From positions 1 through 64,000 of the forward strand of contig JAEEQH010000008.1 of the NCBI GenBank assembly GCA_016285245.1: a stretch of 64,000 nucleotides of DNA, in the 5' to 3' direction. The notes below the pieces were generated by a model, which was not told where the DNA came from, did not search any database, and saw nothing but the letters and a program-made list of their open reading frames with translations. The stretch is from Prevotella sp. (GTDB taxonomy: Bacteria > Bacteroidota > Bacteroidia > Bacteroidales > Bacteroidaceae). Of the stretch, positions 35,702 to 44,661 are shown one piece after another (the first letter of the stretch is position 1; every line of letters begins with the position of its first letter). Made by a program: the position numbers and the translations under genes.

Positions 35702-36520
35702 TTATAATTTTATCATTTTTACATTTCTCACGATGCCAATCATTACGCGGTCGTGGTAGATGTGCGTCTTCAGATGGTTGACGTTCGACTGCTGGTAGTG
35801 TCCTAGGTAGCTGATGCGCAGGCTGGTGCCGCGGCCAATGGGGTATTCGGCCGACAGCTGCTGGCGCCAGGTTGGGGCGCTGACGAATGTTGTCATCACA
35901 ACGTTATGGTCGTAGTTGCCCAGCGAGAATATCTCGTAGTAGGACTGTCCGTAGTTCGGGCTGAACATCACACCGCCCAGCGGCAGCTGCAGCTCGTAGC
36001 GCAGCTGCAGGGGACGGCGCCACAGCTTGAATGTGTAGGCGGCGGTACCCGTCGGCATGAGCTGTAACGACAGACGGCCCTGGGCGGGGTTGTTGCTGTT
36101 GCTGGTGTTGTAGGTGAAGCCGACATCGACGGCACCCATGGCGCCGCCCTGCAGACGTAGCGGACCGAAGCGCCACTGGCGCAGGCCACCGACGAAGAGG
36201 GTGTAGCTGCCTTCCAGCTCCTCGCGCTTGTCGGCGCGGTCGGCTGCCGTGGCGATGTTCAGCTCATGTTCCGTGAGCATCGTCCAGTGCCTGTTGGGGC
36301 GTTGCCGTTCGTTACTGTTGAGAATAGTGATGCCAGCGCCGCTGAACTTCTCCTGCGAGAGGTAGGTGTCTAGGATGCGTGTGCCGCCAACGCCCACCTG
36401 CCAGCTGCTGGTGACGTCGGTCTGGGCCAGCGCCCCTACGGGACTAACGAACATTGAACAGTGAATAGTGAAGAGTATTACTGTTACCTTTCTTGATATG
36501 CTAATAAACATACTGTTCAC
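35702..36520 (-). CDS. DUF3316-like outer-membrane-associated protein
   Basis: The 272-residue product has an N-terminal signal peptide (about 1-33). The mature part is rich in alternating aromatic beta-strands, such as LQLRYELQLPLGGVMFSPNYG and TSLRISYLGHYQQ, and resembles the DUF3316 family. It may form a small barrel or bind the outer membrane. Function is unknown. Its ATG overlaps the topoisomerase stop by 4 bp. Residues 14-23 of the signal peptide are encoded by a 7-bp repeat array, an unusual origin for a hydrophobic core. Confidence 0.7.
   Translation of the reverse strand: MNSMFISISRKVTVILFTIHCSMFVSPVGALAQTDVTSSWQVGVGGTRILDTYLSQEKFSGAGITILNSNERQRPNRHWTMLTEHELNIATAADRADKREELEGSYTLFVGGLRQWRFGPLRLQGGAMGAVDVGFTYNTSNSNNPAQGRLSLQLMPTGTAAYTFKLWRRPLQLRYELQLPLGGVMFSPNYGQSYYEIFSLGNYDHNVVMTTFVSAPTWRQQLSAEYPIGRGTSLRISYLGHYQQSNVNHLKTHIYHDRVMIGIVRNVKMIKL
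36452..36479 (-). repeat. 4 x 7 bp array inside a signal peptide
   Basis: Read on the + strand, four units of about NAGTGAA (CAGTGAA, TAGTGAA and two diverged units) encode ILFTIHCSMF in the DUF3316 signal peptide. Confidence 0.75.
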
Positions 36521-39249
36521 TCTTCGTTATTATCTTGGTCGAAGGCATCAAACAGGTTGGTCTGACCAGTGATCTCGTCGATGACCTGCTGCTCGCTCTT
36601 GTCGGCATCGGGGTCGAGGTCTTCGTCCGCGTCTTCTGACTCCTCTGCGTCTTCCGCGTCTTCCGGTGGTTCGGGGAAACGGGTAGGTTCCAGCTCGGTG
36701 ATGCTCTCCAACTGGTAGGTCGTCAGGCGCTTGCCCTTGGCCTTGAAGCCCTTGACGGTGATGAACTGCTCGACGTCAATTTCCTCGCTGCCGCGGAACT
36801 CGTCCTGTCCGCCGTAGACGACCTGCAGACGCGGGTACACCTGGTCGGTGAGGAGGATGAGCTTCGAGAGCGGGTTCTCGCCCAGGAAGTTCTGCTTGCG
36901 CTTTGTAGCCTCCATCAGGAAGCGCTTCACGTAGGGATAGCCCTGGTTGTCGGCGTCGTAGAGGACAGCGCTCCACACCTTGTCTTGCTCCCATTTCTCG
37001 ATGCGTAGGATGTTTGCCTCGTAGTGGTTGTTCACGTCGAAGTTCGTCAGGTAGAAGTCACCGTTCTCGAGGACGACGAGTATCTGGTCGTCGTCAAAGA
37101 ACTCACCGAGGAGCCGTCCGTGTTCATCGTAGTTCAGACGGTTCACGTCGGGGTCGTACCACACCTTGCGACCTCCCAGTGTGGAGCGTCCGTGGCTCTT
37201 CAGGCCGATGCGGTGTACGGGGTTCCTTGTCAGCAGGTTACCCTTCGAGGCGCGTCCCTTGATAATGACCTCGGAGAAGTCCTTGTCGATGAAGATGCGC
37301 TTCAGCTTCGGGTTCGGCTCCAGCGTCACCTTGATAATCTCCGCCTCGCCGTTGGGGTTGGCAGTGAAGTACATCAGCTTCGAGCCAGGGGTGCCCTGCG
37401 TCAGGTCGTACTCCTTGTCGCGTGTCATCGACGTGACGTTGAAACGTTTGATGAAGCAGGCGCCCTTCTTGCCGTCGCGGTAGACGACGTTATAGATGGT
37501 ACGTGTGTCGTTCTTCTTGAAGACTGCCACGTAGTGGACGTTCTTGCCGACGAACACCTTCTCAGCCACGCGGATGACCTTGTACTTGCCGTCCTTGTAG
37601 AACAGGATGATATCGTCGATGTCGGAGCAGTTGCAGACGAACTCGTCCTTCTTCAGACCGGTACCGATGAAGCCGTCCACGCGATTGATGTACAGCTTCT
37701 GGTTGGCCTCGGCGACCTTCGTGGCCTCGATGGTGTCGAAGTTGCGGATCTCCGTCAGCCGCGGGTGGTCCTTGCCGTACTTGTCCTTGAGGAACTGGAA
37801 CCATGAGGCGGTTACCTCTATCATGTTCGCCAGGTCGCGGTCTATCTCGTCGATCTCGCCCTTGATGCGGGCCATGAGCTCGTCGGCCTTGTCCTTGTTG
37901 AACTTTAGGATGCGTTGCATCTTGATCTCCAGGAGTTTCAGGATGTCATCCTTGGTCACCTCACGCACCAGGGTGGGGTAGTAGGGTGTCAGACGCTCGT
38001 CTATATGCTCGCAGACAGCGTCGATGGTCGGCGCCTGCTCGAACTTCTTATCCTTATAGATGCGCTCCTCGATGAAGATTTTCTCCAGCGAGCAGAAGTG
38101 TAGCTGCTCGAGCAGCTCGCCCTTGCGGATCTCCAGTTCCTGGCGTATCAGATCCTTCGTGCGCTCCACGGAGTGTCGCAGCACGTCGCTGATGGTGAGG
38201 AACTGCGGCTTCTGTTCGCTGATGACGCAACAGTTCGGCGAGATGTTGATCTCGCAGTCGGTAAAGGCGTAGAGGGCATCGAGGGTCTTGTCGCTGGAGA
38301 CGCCTGGTGCCAGGTGTACGACGATCTCGACGCTTGCCGAGGTGAGGTCGTCGACGCGCTTGGCTTTGATTTTTCCTTTCTCGATGGCCTTGGTGATGCT
38401 CTCGCAGAGGGCCGGTACGGTTTTTGAGTATGGCAGCTCGCGGATGACGAGCGTCTTCTGGTCTATCTTCTCAATCTTGGCACGTACCTTCAGTACGCCG
38501 CCGCGCTGTCCGTCGTTGTATTTCGAGACGTCGATGCTGCCGCCTGTCTGGAAGTCGGGATAGAGCTGGAACTCCTCGCCGTGAAGATAGTGGATGGCGG
38601 CGTCGCAGATGTCATTGAAGTTGTGGGGGAGAATCTTTGACGAGAGACCTACGGCGATGCCCTCGGCACCCTGTGCCAGGAGCAGAGGGAATTTCACGGG
38701 GAGCGTGATAGGCTCCTTGTTACGGCCATCGTAGGAGAGCTGCCATTCCGTGGTCTTCGGGTTGAAGACGGTGTCCAGGGCAAACTTCGACAGGCGGGCT
38801 TCGATATATCGCGGGGCGGCGGCACGGTCGCCGGTGAGGATGTTGCCCCAGTTTCCCTGGGTGTCCACGAGTAGGTCCTTCTGACCCAACTGCACCAGGG
38901 CGTCGCCGATGGAGGCGTCGCCGTGAGGGTGGAACTGCATGGTGTGTCCCACGATGTTCGCCACCTTGTTGTAGCGGCCGTCGTCCATACGCTTCATGGA
39001 GTGCATGATACGTCGCTGTACGGGCTTGAAGCCGTCCTCGATGTTCGGCACGGCACGCTCCAGGATGACATACGAGGCGTAGTCGAGGAACCAGTTCTGG
39101 TACATCCCCGAGAGGTGGTGTACGGCCGATGCGTCGAAGCGGTTCACGGGCTTGTAGTCGGAGTGGGCCTCGGAGGTGTCTGAGGCTTCTGGCGCTTCGG
39201 GGACTTCCAGATTTTCCGGGTTCTCGGTGTTCAGTATTTCTTCGTCCAT
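36517..39249 (-). CDS. parC: DNA topoisomerase IV subunit A
   Basis: The 910-residue type IIA topoisomerase A subunit cuts and reseals DNA to unlink daughter chromosomes. It shows the QRRIMHSM segment (79-85), MQFHPHGDAS (104-113) and catalytic Tyr148 in AAAPRYIEARL. The C-terminal beta-pinwheel is followed by a very acidic tail (about 850-910). The poor match to a GyrA-box and the acidic tails at both ends favour ParC over GyrA. The B subunit gene is not adjacent. An in-frame acidic N-terminal extension of about 35 residues precedes the conserved core. Confidence 0.88.
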   Translation of the reverse strand: MDEEILNTENPENLEVPEAPEASDTSEAHSDYKPVNRFDASAVHHLSGMYQNWFLDYASYVILERAVPNIEDGFKPVQRRIMHSMKRMDDGRYNKVANIVGHTMQFHPHGDASIGDALVQLGQKDLLVDTQGNWGNILTGDRAAAPRYIEARLSKFALDTVFNPKTTEWQLSYDGRNKEPITLPVKFPLLLAQGAEGIAVGLSSKILPHNFNDICDAAIHYLHGEEFQLYPDFQTGGSIDVSKYNDGQRGGVLKVRAKIEKIDQKTLVIRELPYSKTVPALCESITKAIEKGKIKAKRVDDLTSASVEIVVHLAPGVSSDKTLDALYAFTDCEINISPNCCVISEQKPQFLTISDVLRHSVERTKDLIRQELEIRKGELLEQLHFCSLEKIFIEERIYKDKKFEQAPTIDAVCEHIDERLTPYYPTLVREVTKDDILKLLEIKMQRILKFNKDKADELMARIKGEIDEIDRDLANMIEVTASWFQFLKDKYGKDHPRLTEIRNFDTIEATKVAEANQKLYINRVDGFIGTGLKKDEFVCNCSDIDDIILFYKDGKYKVIRVAEKVFVGKNVHYVAVFKKNDTRTIYNVVYRDGKKGACFIKRFNVTSMTRDKEYDLTQGTPGSKLMYFTANPNGEAEIIKVTLEPNPKLKRIFIDKDFSEVIIKGRASKGNLLTRNPVHRIGLKSHGRSTLGGRKVWYDPDVNRLNYDEHGRLLGEFFDDDQILVVLENGDFYLTNFDVNNHYEANILRIEKWEQDKVWSAVLYDADNQGYPYVKRFLMEATKRKQNFLGENPLSKLILLTDQVYPRLQVVYGGQDEFRGSEEIDVEQFITVKGFKAKGKRLTTYQLESITELEPTRFPEPPEDAEDAEESEDADEDLDPDADKSEQQVIDEITGQTNLFDAFDQDNNEE

Positions 39250-39274
39250 ATCGGGTTTTTAGTTTCTTTGCAGG

Positions 39275-39282
39275 CAAAGGTA
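39275..39282 (-). promoter_or_regulatory. -7 box of the parC operon
   Basis: It reads TACCTTTG on the - strand, 9 nt from a shared heptad array (spacer TTTTTTTTG). The leader would be about 20 nt. Confidence 0.75.
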
Positions 39283-39289
39283 CAAAAAA

Positions 39290-39319
39290 AATGAGAAATG
39301 AGAAATGAGAAATGAGAAA
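39290..39319. repeat. Perfect 4 x 7 bp array shared by parC and GH28 promoters
   Basis: Four perfect copies of AATGAGA (39290-39317) continue by 2 nt, so the array reads as four full units in either phase. Each phase places its outer edge exactly 9 nt from the -7 box of one of the two divergent promoters. Confidence 0.92.
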
Positions 39320-39326
39320 TATTTTG

Positions 39327-39334
39327 TAATTTTG
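39327..39334 (+). promoter_or_regulatory. -7 box of the GH28 gene
   Basis: TAATTTTG lies 9 nt after the array (spacer AATATTTTG), about 28 nt before the ATG. Confidence 0.72.
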
Positions 39335-39362
39335 CACCAAAATTATCTAAAAAAGCAAACTG

Positions 39363-40775
39363 ATGAAAAAACTACTACTGACAATTGCAGTCCTGCTGTC
39401 GCTGACAGTTGCTGCTGACGACTACCAGAAATACTATGAGGCACTGCCAACTCCCGTCAAGGCCGTCGTGCCTGTCGTCATCCCCCAGAATGTGGTCAAC
39501 TTGAAGGACTGTGGTGCCGTCGGCGACGGCTTCACCCTCTGTACAGAGGCCTTCCAGAAGGGCATTTCCCAGCTGACGAAGCTCGGCGGCGGCCGCCTCG
39601 TCATCCCCGAGGGCGTCTGGCTCACGGGGCCCATCGTACTGAAGGACAACATCGAGCTCCATCTGGAGAAGAACGCCATCATCTACTTCTCGCCCGACAA
39701 GTCGCTCTACGTCGACAAGGAGGGGAAGTCCAGTCGCGTCTCCCCCTGCATCAAGGCCTCGAAGCGCCGTAACATCGCCATCACCGGCGAGGGCATTATC
39801 GACGGCAACGGCAGCCAGTGGCGCCCCGTCAAGCGCAGCAAGATGAGCGACGTGGAGTGGAACCAGTACTTGGAGATGGGTGGTCAGGTGACGGAGAAAG
39901 GCGACCTCTGGTATCCCTGGCAGATGAAGAACGGCTACCCGGACATCGCCGACGACCCGAAGACACAGGAGGGTATGCGCAACGACCTCGTGCGCTTTGA
40001 ACAGTGCGAGAATATCCTCTTCCAGGGCGTGACGTTCCAGAACTCCCCCCGCTTCCATGTCCATCCCTGCTACTGTCGTAACATTATCATCGACGGCATC
40101 ACCGTGCGTTGTCCATGGAACGTGCAGAACGGCGACGGCATAGACCTCAGCGACTGCCACCAGGCACTTATCGTCAACTCGACGGTCAATGTCGGTGACG
40201 ATGGCCTCTGCATGAAGAGCGGCTCACAGAAGAAAGGGTGGGACGTCTGGGGCTGTCAGGACGTGCTCATACAGGACAATACCGTCTATCATGCCCATGG
40301 CGGCTTCGTGCTGGGCAGCGAGACTGTCGGCGGCATCCGTGACATGGTGGTGCGCCACAACCGTTTCCTCGGCACTGACGTGGGTCTGCGCTTCAAGAGC
40401 GGACTGGGGCGTGGCGGCAAGACTGAGCGCCTGTATATCAGCGACATCATGATGGCCGACATAGCAGGTGAGGCTATTATCTTCCAGTGCGACTACGTCA
40501 ACCGTCATGCTGGCGACGACGGCAGCACGCCGACGTTCACCGACGAGGAGCGCCGGCTGGCCCCGAACTTCCAGGACATCCACATCACCAACGTCGTCTG
40601 CCGTGGTGCCGGCACGGCCATCAAGGCCAGCGGCATCAAGGGGCTGTCCTGCGTCCATGACATCGACATCAGCAACAGCACCATTGTCTACAACAAGCAG
40701 GCCACCGTCATCGACGAGGCGACGGCCCAGCTGAAGCTCACCTACTTAAAGACGTTCCATTCGTCGCGCCAGTAG
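39363..40775 (+). CDS. Glycoside hydrolase family 28 (polygalacturonase-like)
   Basis: The 470-residue exported enzyme (signal peptide about 1-18) folds as a right-handed beta-helix. Catalytic motifs are NGDGID (256-261, Asp258), GDDGLC (278-283, Asp279/Asp280), HGGFVLGSE (312-320) and RFK (343-345), matching the N(T)D, DD, G/HG and R-K signatures of GH28. It should cleave galacturonic linkages in pectin or rhamnogalacturonan. Its 3' end overlaps the convergent GH43 gene by 34 bp, so neither gene has a private terminator. It is transcribed away from parC through a shared repeat-array promoter region. Confidence 0.9.
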   Translation: MKKLLLTIAVLLSLTVAADDYQKYYEALPTPVKAVVPVVIPQNVVNLKDCGAVGDGFTLCTEAFQKGISQLTKLGGGRLVIPEGVWLTGPIVLKDNIELHLEKNAIIYFSPDKSLYVDKEGKSSRVSPCIKASKRRNIAITGEGIIDGNGSQWRPVKRSKMSDVEWNQYLEMGGQVTEKGDLWYPWQMKNGYPDIADDPKTQEGMRNDLVRFEQCENILFQGVTFQNSPRFHVHPCYCRNIIIDGITVRCPWNVQNGDGIDLSDCHQALIVNSTVNVGDDGLCMKSGSQKKGWDVWGCQDVLIQDNTVYHAHGGFVLGSETVGGIRDMVVRHNRFLGTDVGLRFKSGLGRGGKTERLYISDIMMADIAGEAIIFQCDYVNRHAGDDGSTPTFTDEERRLAPNFQDIHITNVVCRGAGTAIKASGIKGLSCVHDIDISNSTIVYNKQATVIDEATAQLKLTYLKTFHSSRQ

Positions 40776-41791
40776 ACAACGGGCTTGCCGTCCTCAAAGT
40801 CGATGGGTAGCCAGATGTAGCGGGCGTCAATGGGGTGGTTGGGTCGCCAGATGTCAGCCATGAAGATGTAGTGACCGTTGACGGGCAGTATGAACGTCGA
40901 TTGTCCGTTAAAGGTCTTCTCGGCCAGCGGTCCACGGCAGGGGTTGGGATGCTGTGTCCACGGCCCCCAGATGCTGGGAGCGGAGAACATACGTGCCTCG
41001 TTGGGTGCCCAGCCGGTACACCCACTGGTAATCATCCAATAGGTGCCGTCGTGCTTGAAGATGGCCGGCGCCTCGTTCTGACCGCCGGGAGCCATGCGGG
41101 TGTAACGGCCGGTATGATGCAGGTAGTCACCTGTCAGCTCTGCGATATGCAGTGTGAAGTTCTCCTCGCTGGAGAATATGTGATAGGCCTTGCCGTCATC
41201 ATCGACGTAGAGTGTCATGTCCCGAGCCATCTGCCCCGTACCGAAGTCGCGCTTCAGGTACTCATCGAAGTTCATGGGCGAGCCCTCTACAGGCCACGTG
41301 CCGGCGTTGGCCCTCGACGAGTAGAGAAACTTATACGGGCCTTCAGGCCTGTCGGCTACAGCCACGCCATAACGGGCAGCGCTGTACCCTTGCCCTTTCA
41401 ACTCTAAGTGGAACCACATACAGAACTTCTTCGTCACGGGATTGTAGATGACCTTCGGACGCTCCAGAATGCAGCCGCGCTCGATGTCGTGACCGTGCTC
41501 GTCCGTTACAGACAGGGCAACACCATGGTTTTTCCAGTTCACCAGGTCTTTTGATGAGTAGCACATCACGCCGACCAATGCATCGCTGGTGTGCTCGCTT
41601 TTGTGCTCACCAAACCAGTAGTACGTGTCGCCATACTTCATGATGCCGCCACCGTGGGCATTGATGTGTACTCCTTGGTCGTCGGGCCAAATCTCACCTG
41701 AGCGGATGACCTTCTGGGCGAGGGTACGCTGCGTTGAGGCCGACAGCGCGAACAGCGCTGCCAGCACGGTCAGTATAAACTGCTTTTTCAT
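40742..41791 (-). CDS. Glycoside hydrolase family 43-like enzyme
   Basis: The product has 349 residues with a signal peptide (about 1-25). Motifs INAHGGGIMKYGDTYYWFGE, ILERPKVIYN and NEAPAIFKHDGTYWMITSG place it among five-bladed GH43 enzymes. The AHGGG..YYWFGE opening recalls the GH43 exo-beta-1,3-galactanase group, which acts on arabinogalactan side chains and lacks the usual catalytic base. I cannot fix the subfamily. The start at 41791 (MKKQFILTVL) is chosen; a longer frame only adds residues antisense to the upstream oxidoreductase gene. It is last in the ten-gene - strand block. Confidence 0.85.
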   Translation of the reverse strand: MKKQFILTVLAALFALSASTQRTLAQKVIRSGEIWPDDQGVHINAHGGGIMKYGDTYYWFGEHKSEHTSDALVGVMCYSSKDLVNWKNHGVALSVTDEHGHDIERGCILERPKVIYNPVTKKFCMWFHLELKGQGYSAARYGVAVADRPEGPYKFLYSSRANAGTWPVEGSPMNFDEYLKRDFGTGQMARDMTLYVDDDGKAYHIFSSEENFTLHIAELTGDYLHHTGRYTRMAPGGQNEAPAIFKHDGTYWMITSGCTGWAPNEARMFSAPSIWGPWTQHPNPCRGPLAEKTFNGQSTFILPVNGHYIFMADIWRPNHPIDARYIWLPIDFEDGKPVVYWRDEWNVFK

Positions 41792-41807
41792 TTGGGTTGT
41801 AAATTTT

Positions 41808-42809
41808 CTAGTCCATGGGATAGCGGACGTCCCACTTGTGGCGCAGGTCGTCCATGAGCTGCATGATATAGAGCGTCTCGGCGTGCGGCATCTCACGGGG
41901 CTCCAGCAGGCCTTCAGTAAGCGCATCACGGCAGGCCAGGAACTGGTATTCGTAGCCGGTAATCTGTTCGGGCACGTGAATAGTCTCAACGTAGGTGCGG
42001 TCGGGGCCGTTGACCGTGATGGTCTGCGGGTTGTTGATGTTGTCGATGATGAGGTTGCCCTCAGTACCGGCGATGACACCGATGTTGTCGCCTACACATT
42101 GTGCTGACGACTGCAGGTTGCAGAGCATACCGTCCTTCAATACGAGGGTCATGGCATTGGTGAGGTCCATGCCCGTGGAACTCTTGACGGCAAAACCGTC
42201 AAGCACACTGATGTCGGCCGGGAAGAACATCCGCGTGAAGTTCAGCGCATAGACGCCAAGGTCGAGCAGGGCACCACCGCAGAGGTCGGGCCGGAATATG
42301 CGCTCCTTGTTCCCCATAGAATAGCCGAGGGTGGCTGTGAGCAGGCGTGGCTGGCCGATGCGACCATCGGCGATGAGCTTGCGTACGATGTCAACGACTG
42401 GCTGGTAGCGCGTCCAAATGGCTTCGGCGACGAAGACCCCGCGTTTGTGAGCCAGGTTGATAATATCTTCTGTCTGCCAGGCGTTCGCCATGAACGCCTT
42501 TTCCACTAGACAGGGCTTGCCGGCTTCTATCGCCATTTTTGTCACGTCGTAGTGGTGTGAGTGGGGCGTGCCCACATAGACGAGGTCAACGTCGGGGTCG
42601 GCAATGAGCTCCGCATACGAGCCATAAGCCTTAGCAAGCCCCCACTTCTCGGCGAAAGCCTCCGCCGTCGCTATTGAGCGTGAGCCGACGGCGTAGGCCT
42701 CGCAAGCTGCGGCCGACGCGTCGCCCTTTCGTGTCCGCTCGGCCAGCCCGTTCAGGGTGATTGCCGCTTTCTCGGCAATCCACCCTGTTCCGATAATTCC
42801 TACTCTCAT
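41808..42809 (-). CDS. Gfo/Idh/MocA-family oxidoreductase
   Basis: The 333-residue cytoplasmic enzyme has a Rossmann start MRVGIIGTGWIAEKAA and the family segments VDLVYVGTPHSHHYDV and GKPCLVEKAFMAN, with the catalytic Lys in EKAF. The C-terminal substrate domain includes LCGGALLDLGVYALNF. It likely oxidises or epimerises a sugar or sugar derivative with NAD(P) (substrate unknown). It lies 16 nt upstream of GH43 and 23 nt downstream of GH5, inside the cell-wall degradation operon, which supports a role in using a released sugar. Confidence 0.88.
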   Translation of the reverse strand: MRVGIIGTGWIAEKAAITLNGLAERTRKGDASAAACEAYAVGSRSIATAEAFAEKWGLAKAYGSYAELIADPDVDLVYVGTPHSHHYDVTKMAIEAGKPCLVEKAFMANAWQTEDIINLAHKRGVFVAEAIWTRYQPVVDIVRKLIADGRIGQPRLLTATLGYSMGNKERIFRPDLCGGALLDLGVYALNFTRMFFPADISVLDGFAVKSSTGMDLTNAMTLVLKDGMLCNLQSSAQCVGDNIGVIAGTEGNLIIDNINNPQTITVNGPDRTYVETIHVPEQITGYEYQFLACRDALTEGLLEPREMPHAETLYIMQLMDDLRHKWDVRYPMD

Positions 42810-42832
42810 ATATGATTCAGCCTGTAAATATC

Positions 42833-43957
42833 TTAATCCGCCATCAGCAAGTCCACCAGTCCCTTGTCCTTGAAGTCATGCTTTTGCTGGTCCCAGAAGC
42901 CGAAGTCGGCATCGTAGCACCAGGTTGTCCAGGCGATATTGTTCTCCTTGAACACAGTCAGCATATCCTTTGTCCACTTGTAGGCCAGCTCACGGTCGAC
43001 GGGCTCATAGACGCCCCACTCGCCACAGAACAGCTGCAGGCCGTACTTGTTGGCAGCGGCGATGGCGTCGGCGAAGTCCTGACGGATCTTGTCGATGTTC
43101 CACTCCTGTGTCAGGTACTGCTCCAGCTCCGGCTTTATCGAATCGGGAGCAGCCTCGTAGTCCTCCTTCGACACGAGCACGCCGGGATAGTTCACCTTGC
43201 CCGTATAGTTCTTGAGTGGTGTCCACCACGCACCGTAGTGGGTCAGCAGCATGGGATTGTAGTAGTGGAATGAGAGGATGATGTTCTTGTCGCCCTCAGG
43301 CACCTTCAGGTACTGGATGGTCTGGTAGCCCTGCCACAGGTTACTGCCGATGACGAGGGTGCGTTGCGGCTCGCGTTCGCGCAGGGCCTTGTGAACCTTG
43401 GCGATGAGGGCGTTCCACTGCTCATGGTCTTCAGCCACCGGCTCGTTCATGAACTCATAGGCCACGGAGTCGCAGCTGTAGCCTTTCAGTACGTCGCTCA
43501 GCTGGTACCACATGTCGATGAGTTGCTGCTGTGCCTCGTCGGACGTGAAGAGCGTGTTGGCGCTGGCTCCGCCCTCGTTGACGGCGTTAAAGTAGTGTGA
43601 ACGGATGATGTGCAGGTCGACGATGGTGCGCAGGTGGTGCTTCTCGGCCCACTGTATGGCGTTGTCCATCAGCTCCCAAGCTTCTGGCAGCTTGTTACCC
43701 TCCTCGTCCCAGAATTGTACCTCGTCGATGGGCAGGCGCACGAAGTCGAAGCCCAGCGAATCCAGGCGTGCGAAGTCGTCCTCCTGGATGTGCTTTGCCC
43801 TTGCCTCGCCACGCTCCTCGCTCTGCGACAGCCAGTGGCTCACGTTCGTGCCGCGCTGGATCTTGAAGTTGTTCACGCCGTCATTTTTCTCACTCTTCTG
43901 TGTGCAGGCCGTTAGTGCCATCAGCAGCACGGCCAGGGAAAAGAATACTTTTTTCAT
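42833..43957 (-). CDS. Glycoside hydrolase family 5 endoglucanase-like lipoprotein
   Basis: The 374-residue product has lipobox ALTAC (Cys18), so it is probably on the cell surface or in the periplasm. The GH5 (beta/alpha)8 barrel shows acid/base Glu172 in FMNEP, the HYYNP segment (231-235) and nucleophile Glu313 in CGEWG. Substrate is likely beta-1,4-glucan or mannan. The order of motifs and the lack of a carbohydrate-binding module are typical of rumen and gut Bacteroidota cellulases. It lies 64 nt after the nitroreductase gene; that gap is an A/T-rich tandem repeat. Confidence 0.88.
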   Translation of the reverse strand: MKKVFFSLAVLLMALTACTQKSEKNDGVNNFKIQRGTNVSHWLSQSEERGEARAKHIQEDDFARLDSLGFDFVRLPIDEVQFWDEEGNKLPEAWELMDNAIQWAEKHHLRTIVDLHIIRSHYFNAVNEGGASANTLFTSDEAQQQLIDMWYQLSDVLKGYSCDSVAYEFMNEPVAEDHEQWNALIAKVHKALREREPQRTLVIGSNLWQGYQTIQYLKVPEGDKNIILSFHYYNPMLLTHYGAWWTPLKNYTGKVNYPGVLVSKEDYEAAPDSIKPELEQYLTQEWNIDKIRQDFADAIAAANKYGLQLFCGEWGVYEPVDRELAYKWTKDMLTVFKENNIAWTTWCYDADFGFWDQQKHDFKDKGLVDLLMAD

Positions 43958-43988
43958 AGTTTCTGTTCTTTTACTAATAATGGTTTTA

Positions 43989-44020
43989 GCTTTCTTTTTT
44001 ACCTTTTTACTTTCTTACTT
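43989..44020. repeat. Degenerate 8-bp tandem repeat
   Basis: On the - strand it reads as successive units of about AGTAAAAA (three good copies, further weak ones), directly after the nitroreductase stop codon. It lies inside the operon gap before GH5. Confidence 0.5.
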
Positions 44021-44021
44021 T

Positions 44022-44624
44022 TTAAAAGAACTTCACAACTTCATCCAGCTTCCTGTGAACCGGCTGACGCGGTTCGCCGGCACGATAGCCAAGGGCGATG
44101 ACGGCCATGACGGTCTCATCGTCGGGGATGCTGAATATCTGGCGCAGTTTGTCGGCCTCGCGCATACCCATGATGAGGGTGTCGAAGCCCATGGCACGCG
44201 CCTTGAGGATCAGATAGCAGTTCGACAGACCATTGTCGTAAGCGCCCCAGCCATCGCCAATCTCGTTGGTGGCCGTGCCGCCGAAGAAGCCAGACTTGCC
44301 GCGCTCGTAGGTCGAGACGATGAGCACGGGGGCATTCTTGATGCGGTCTTTATTCCCGCCGACGAGGTCTCGTATGGCAGCGAGCTTGTCGGGGCTCATC
44401 GCCACGTAGTATTTCGAGGGCTGCTGGTTGGCCCACGACGGGGCTTCCTGCGTGGCTGTCAGCAGTTCGCGTACCTCCGCCTCCGAGATTTTCTTCGTGG
44501 CGTCATAGCTGCGAATGCTGCGACGGCTGGTTAATACTTCGTCGAATGACGGTGACTTTGTCTGTGAATAGCCAGACAGCACCATCAGTGCTGCGAGGGC
44601 GGTCATTACGATGATTCTTTTCAT
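44022..44624 (-). CDS. Exported nitroreductase-family protein
   Basis: The 200-residue protein has the FMN-binding nitroreductase core: TSRRSIRSYD near the start, EAPSWANQQPSKYYV, LGYRAGEPR at the end. It has an N-terminal signal peptide (MKRIIVMTALAALMVLSGYSQ), which is unusual for a family mostly found in the cytoplasm but is seen in Bacteroidota. It may reduce quinone-like or nitroaromatic plant compounds in the periplasm (inference). It sits between the sensor genes and GH5 in the degradation operon. Confidence 0.85.
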   Translation of the reverse strand: MKRIIVMTALAALMVLSGYSQTKSPSFDEVLTSRRSIRSYDATKKISEAEVRELLTATQEAPSWANQQPSKYYVAMSPDKLAAIRDLVGGNKDRIKNAPVLIVSTYERGKSGFFGGTATNEIGDGWGAYDNGLSNCYLILKARAMGFDTLIMGMREADKLRQIFSIPDDETVMAVIALGYRAGEPRQPVHRKLDEVVKFF

Positions 44625-44661
44625 TGTTGTTTGTTATTTATTGTTAATTAGATATGCCTGT

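Noticed and set aside
36517..39249. Gyrase subunit A rather than topoisomerase IV subunit A
   Set aside because: Length, acidic tails and the absence of an evident GyrA-box favour ParC, though only a phylogeny with both paralogues would settle it.
41792..42079. 96-residue N-terminal extension of the GH43-like protein
   Set aside because: It is Ser/Thr/Pro-rich, antisense to nothing functional but overlaps the upstream oxidoreductase gene in another frame, and precedes a standard signal peptide.
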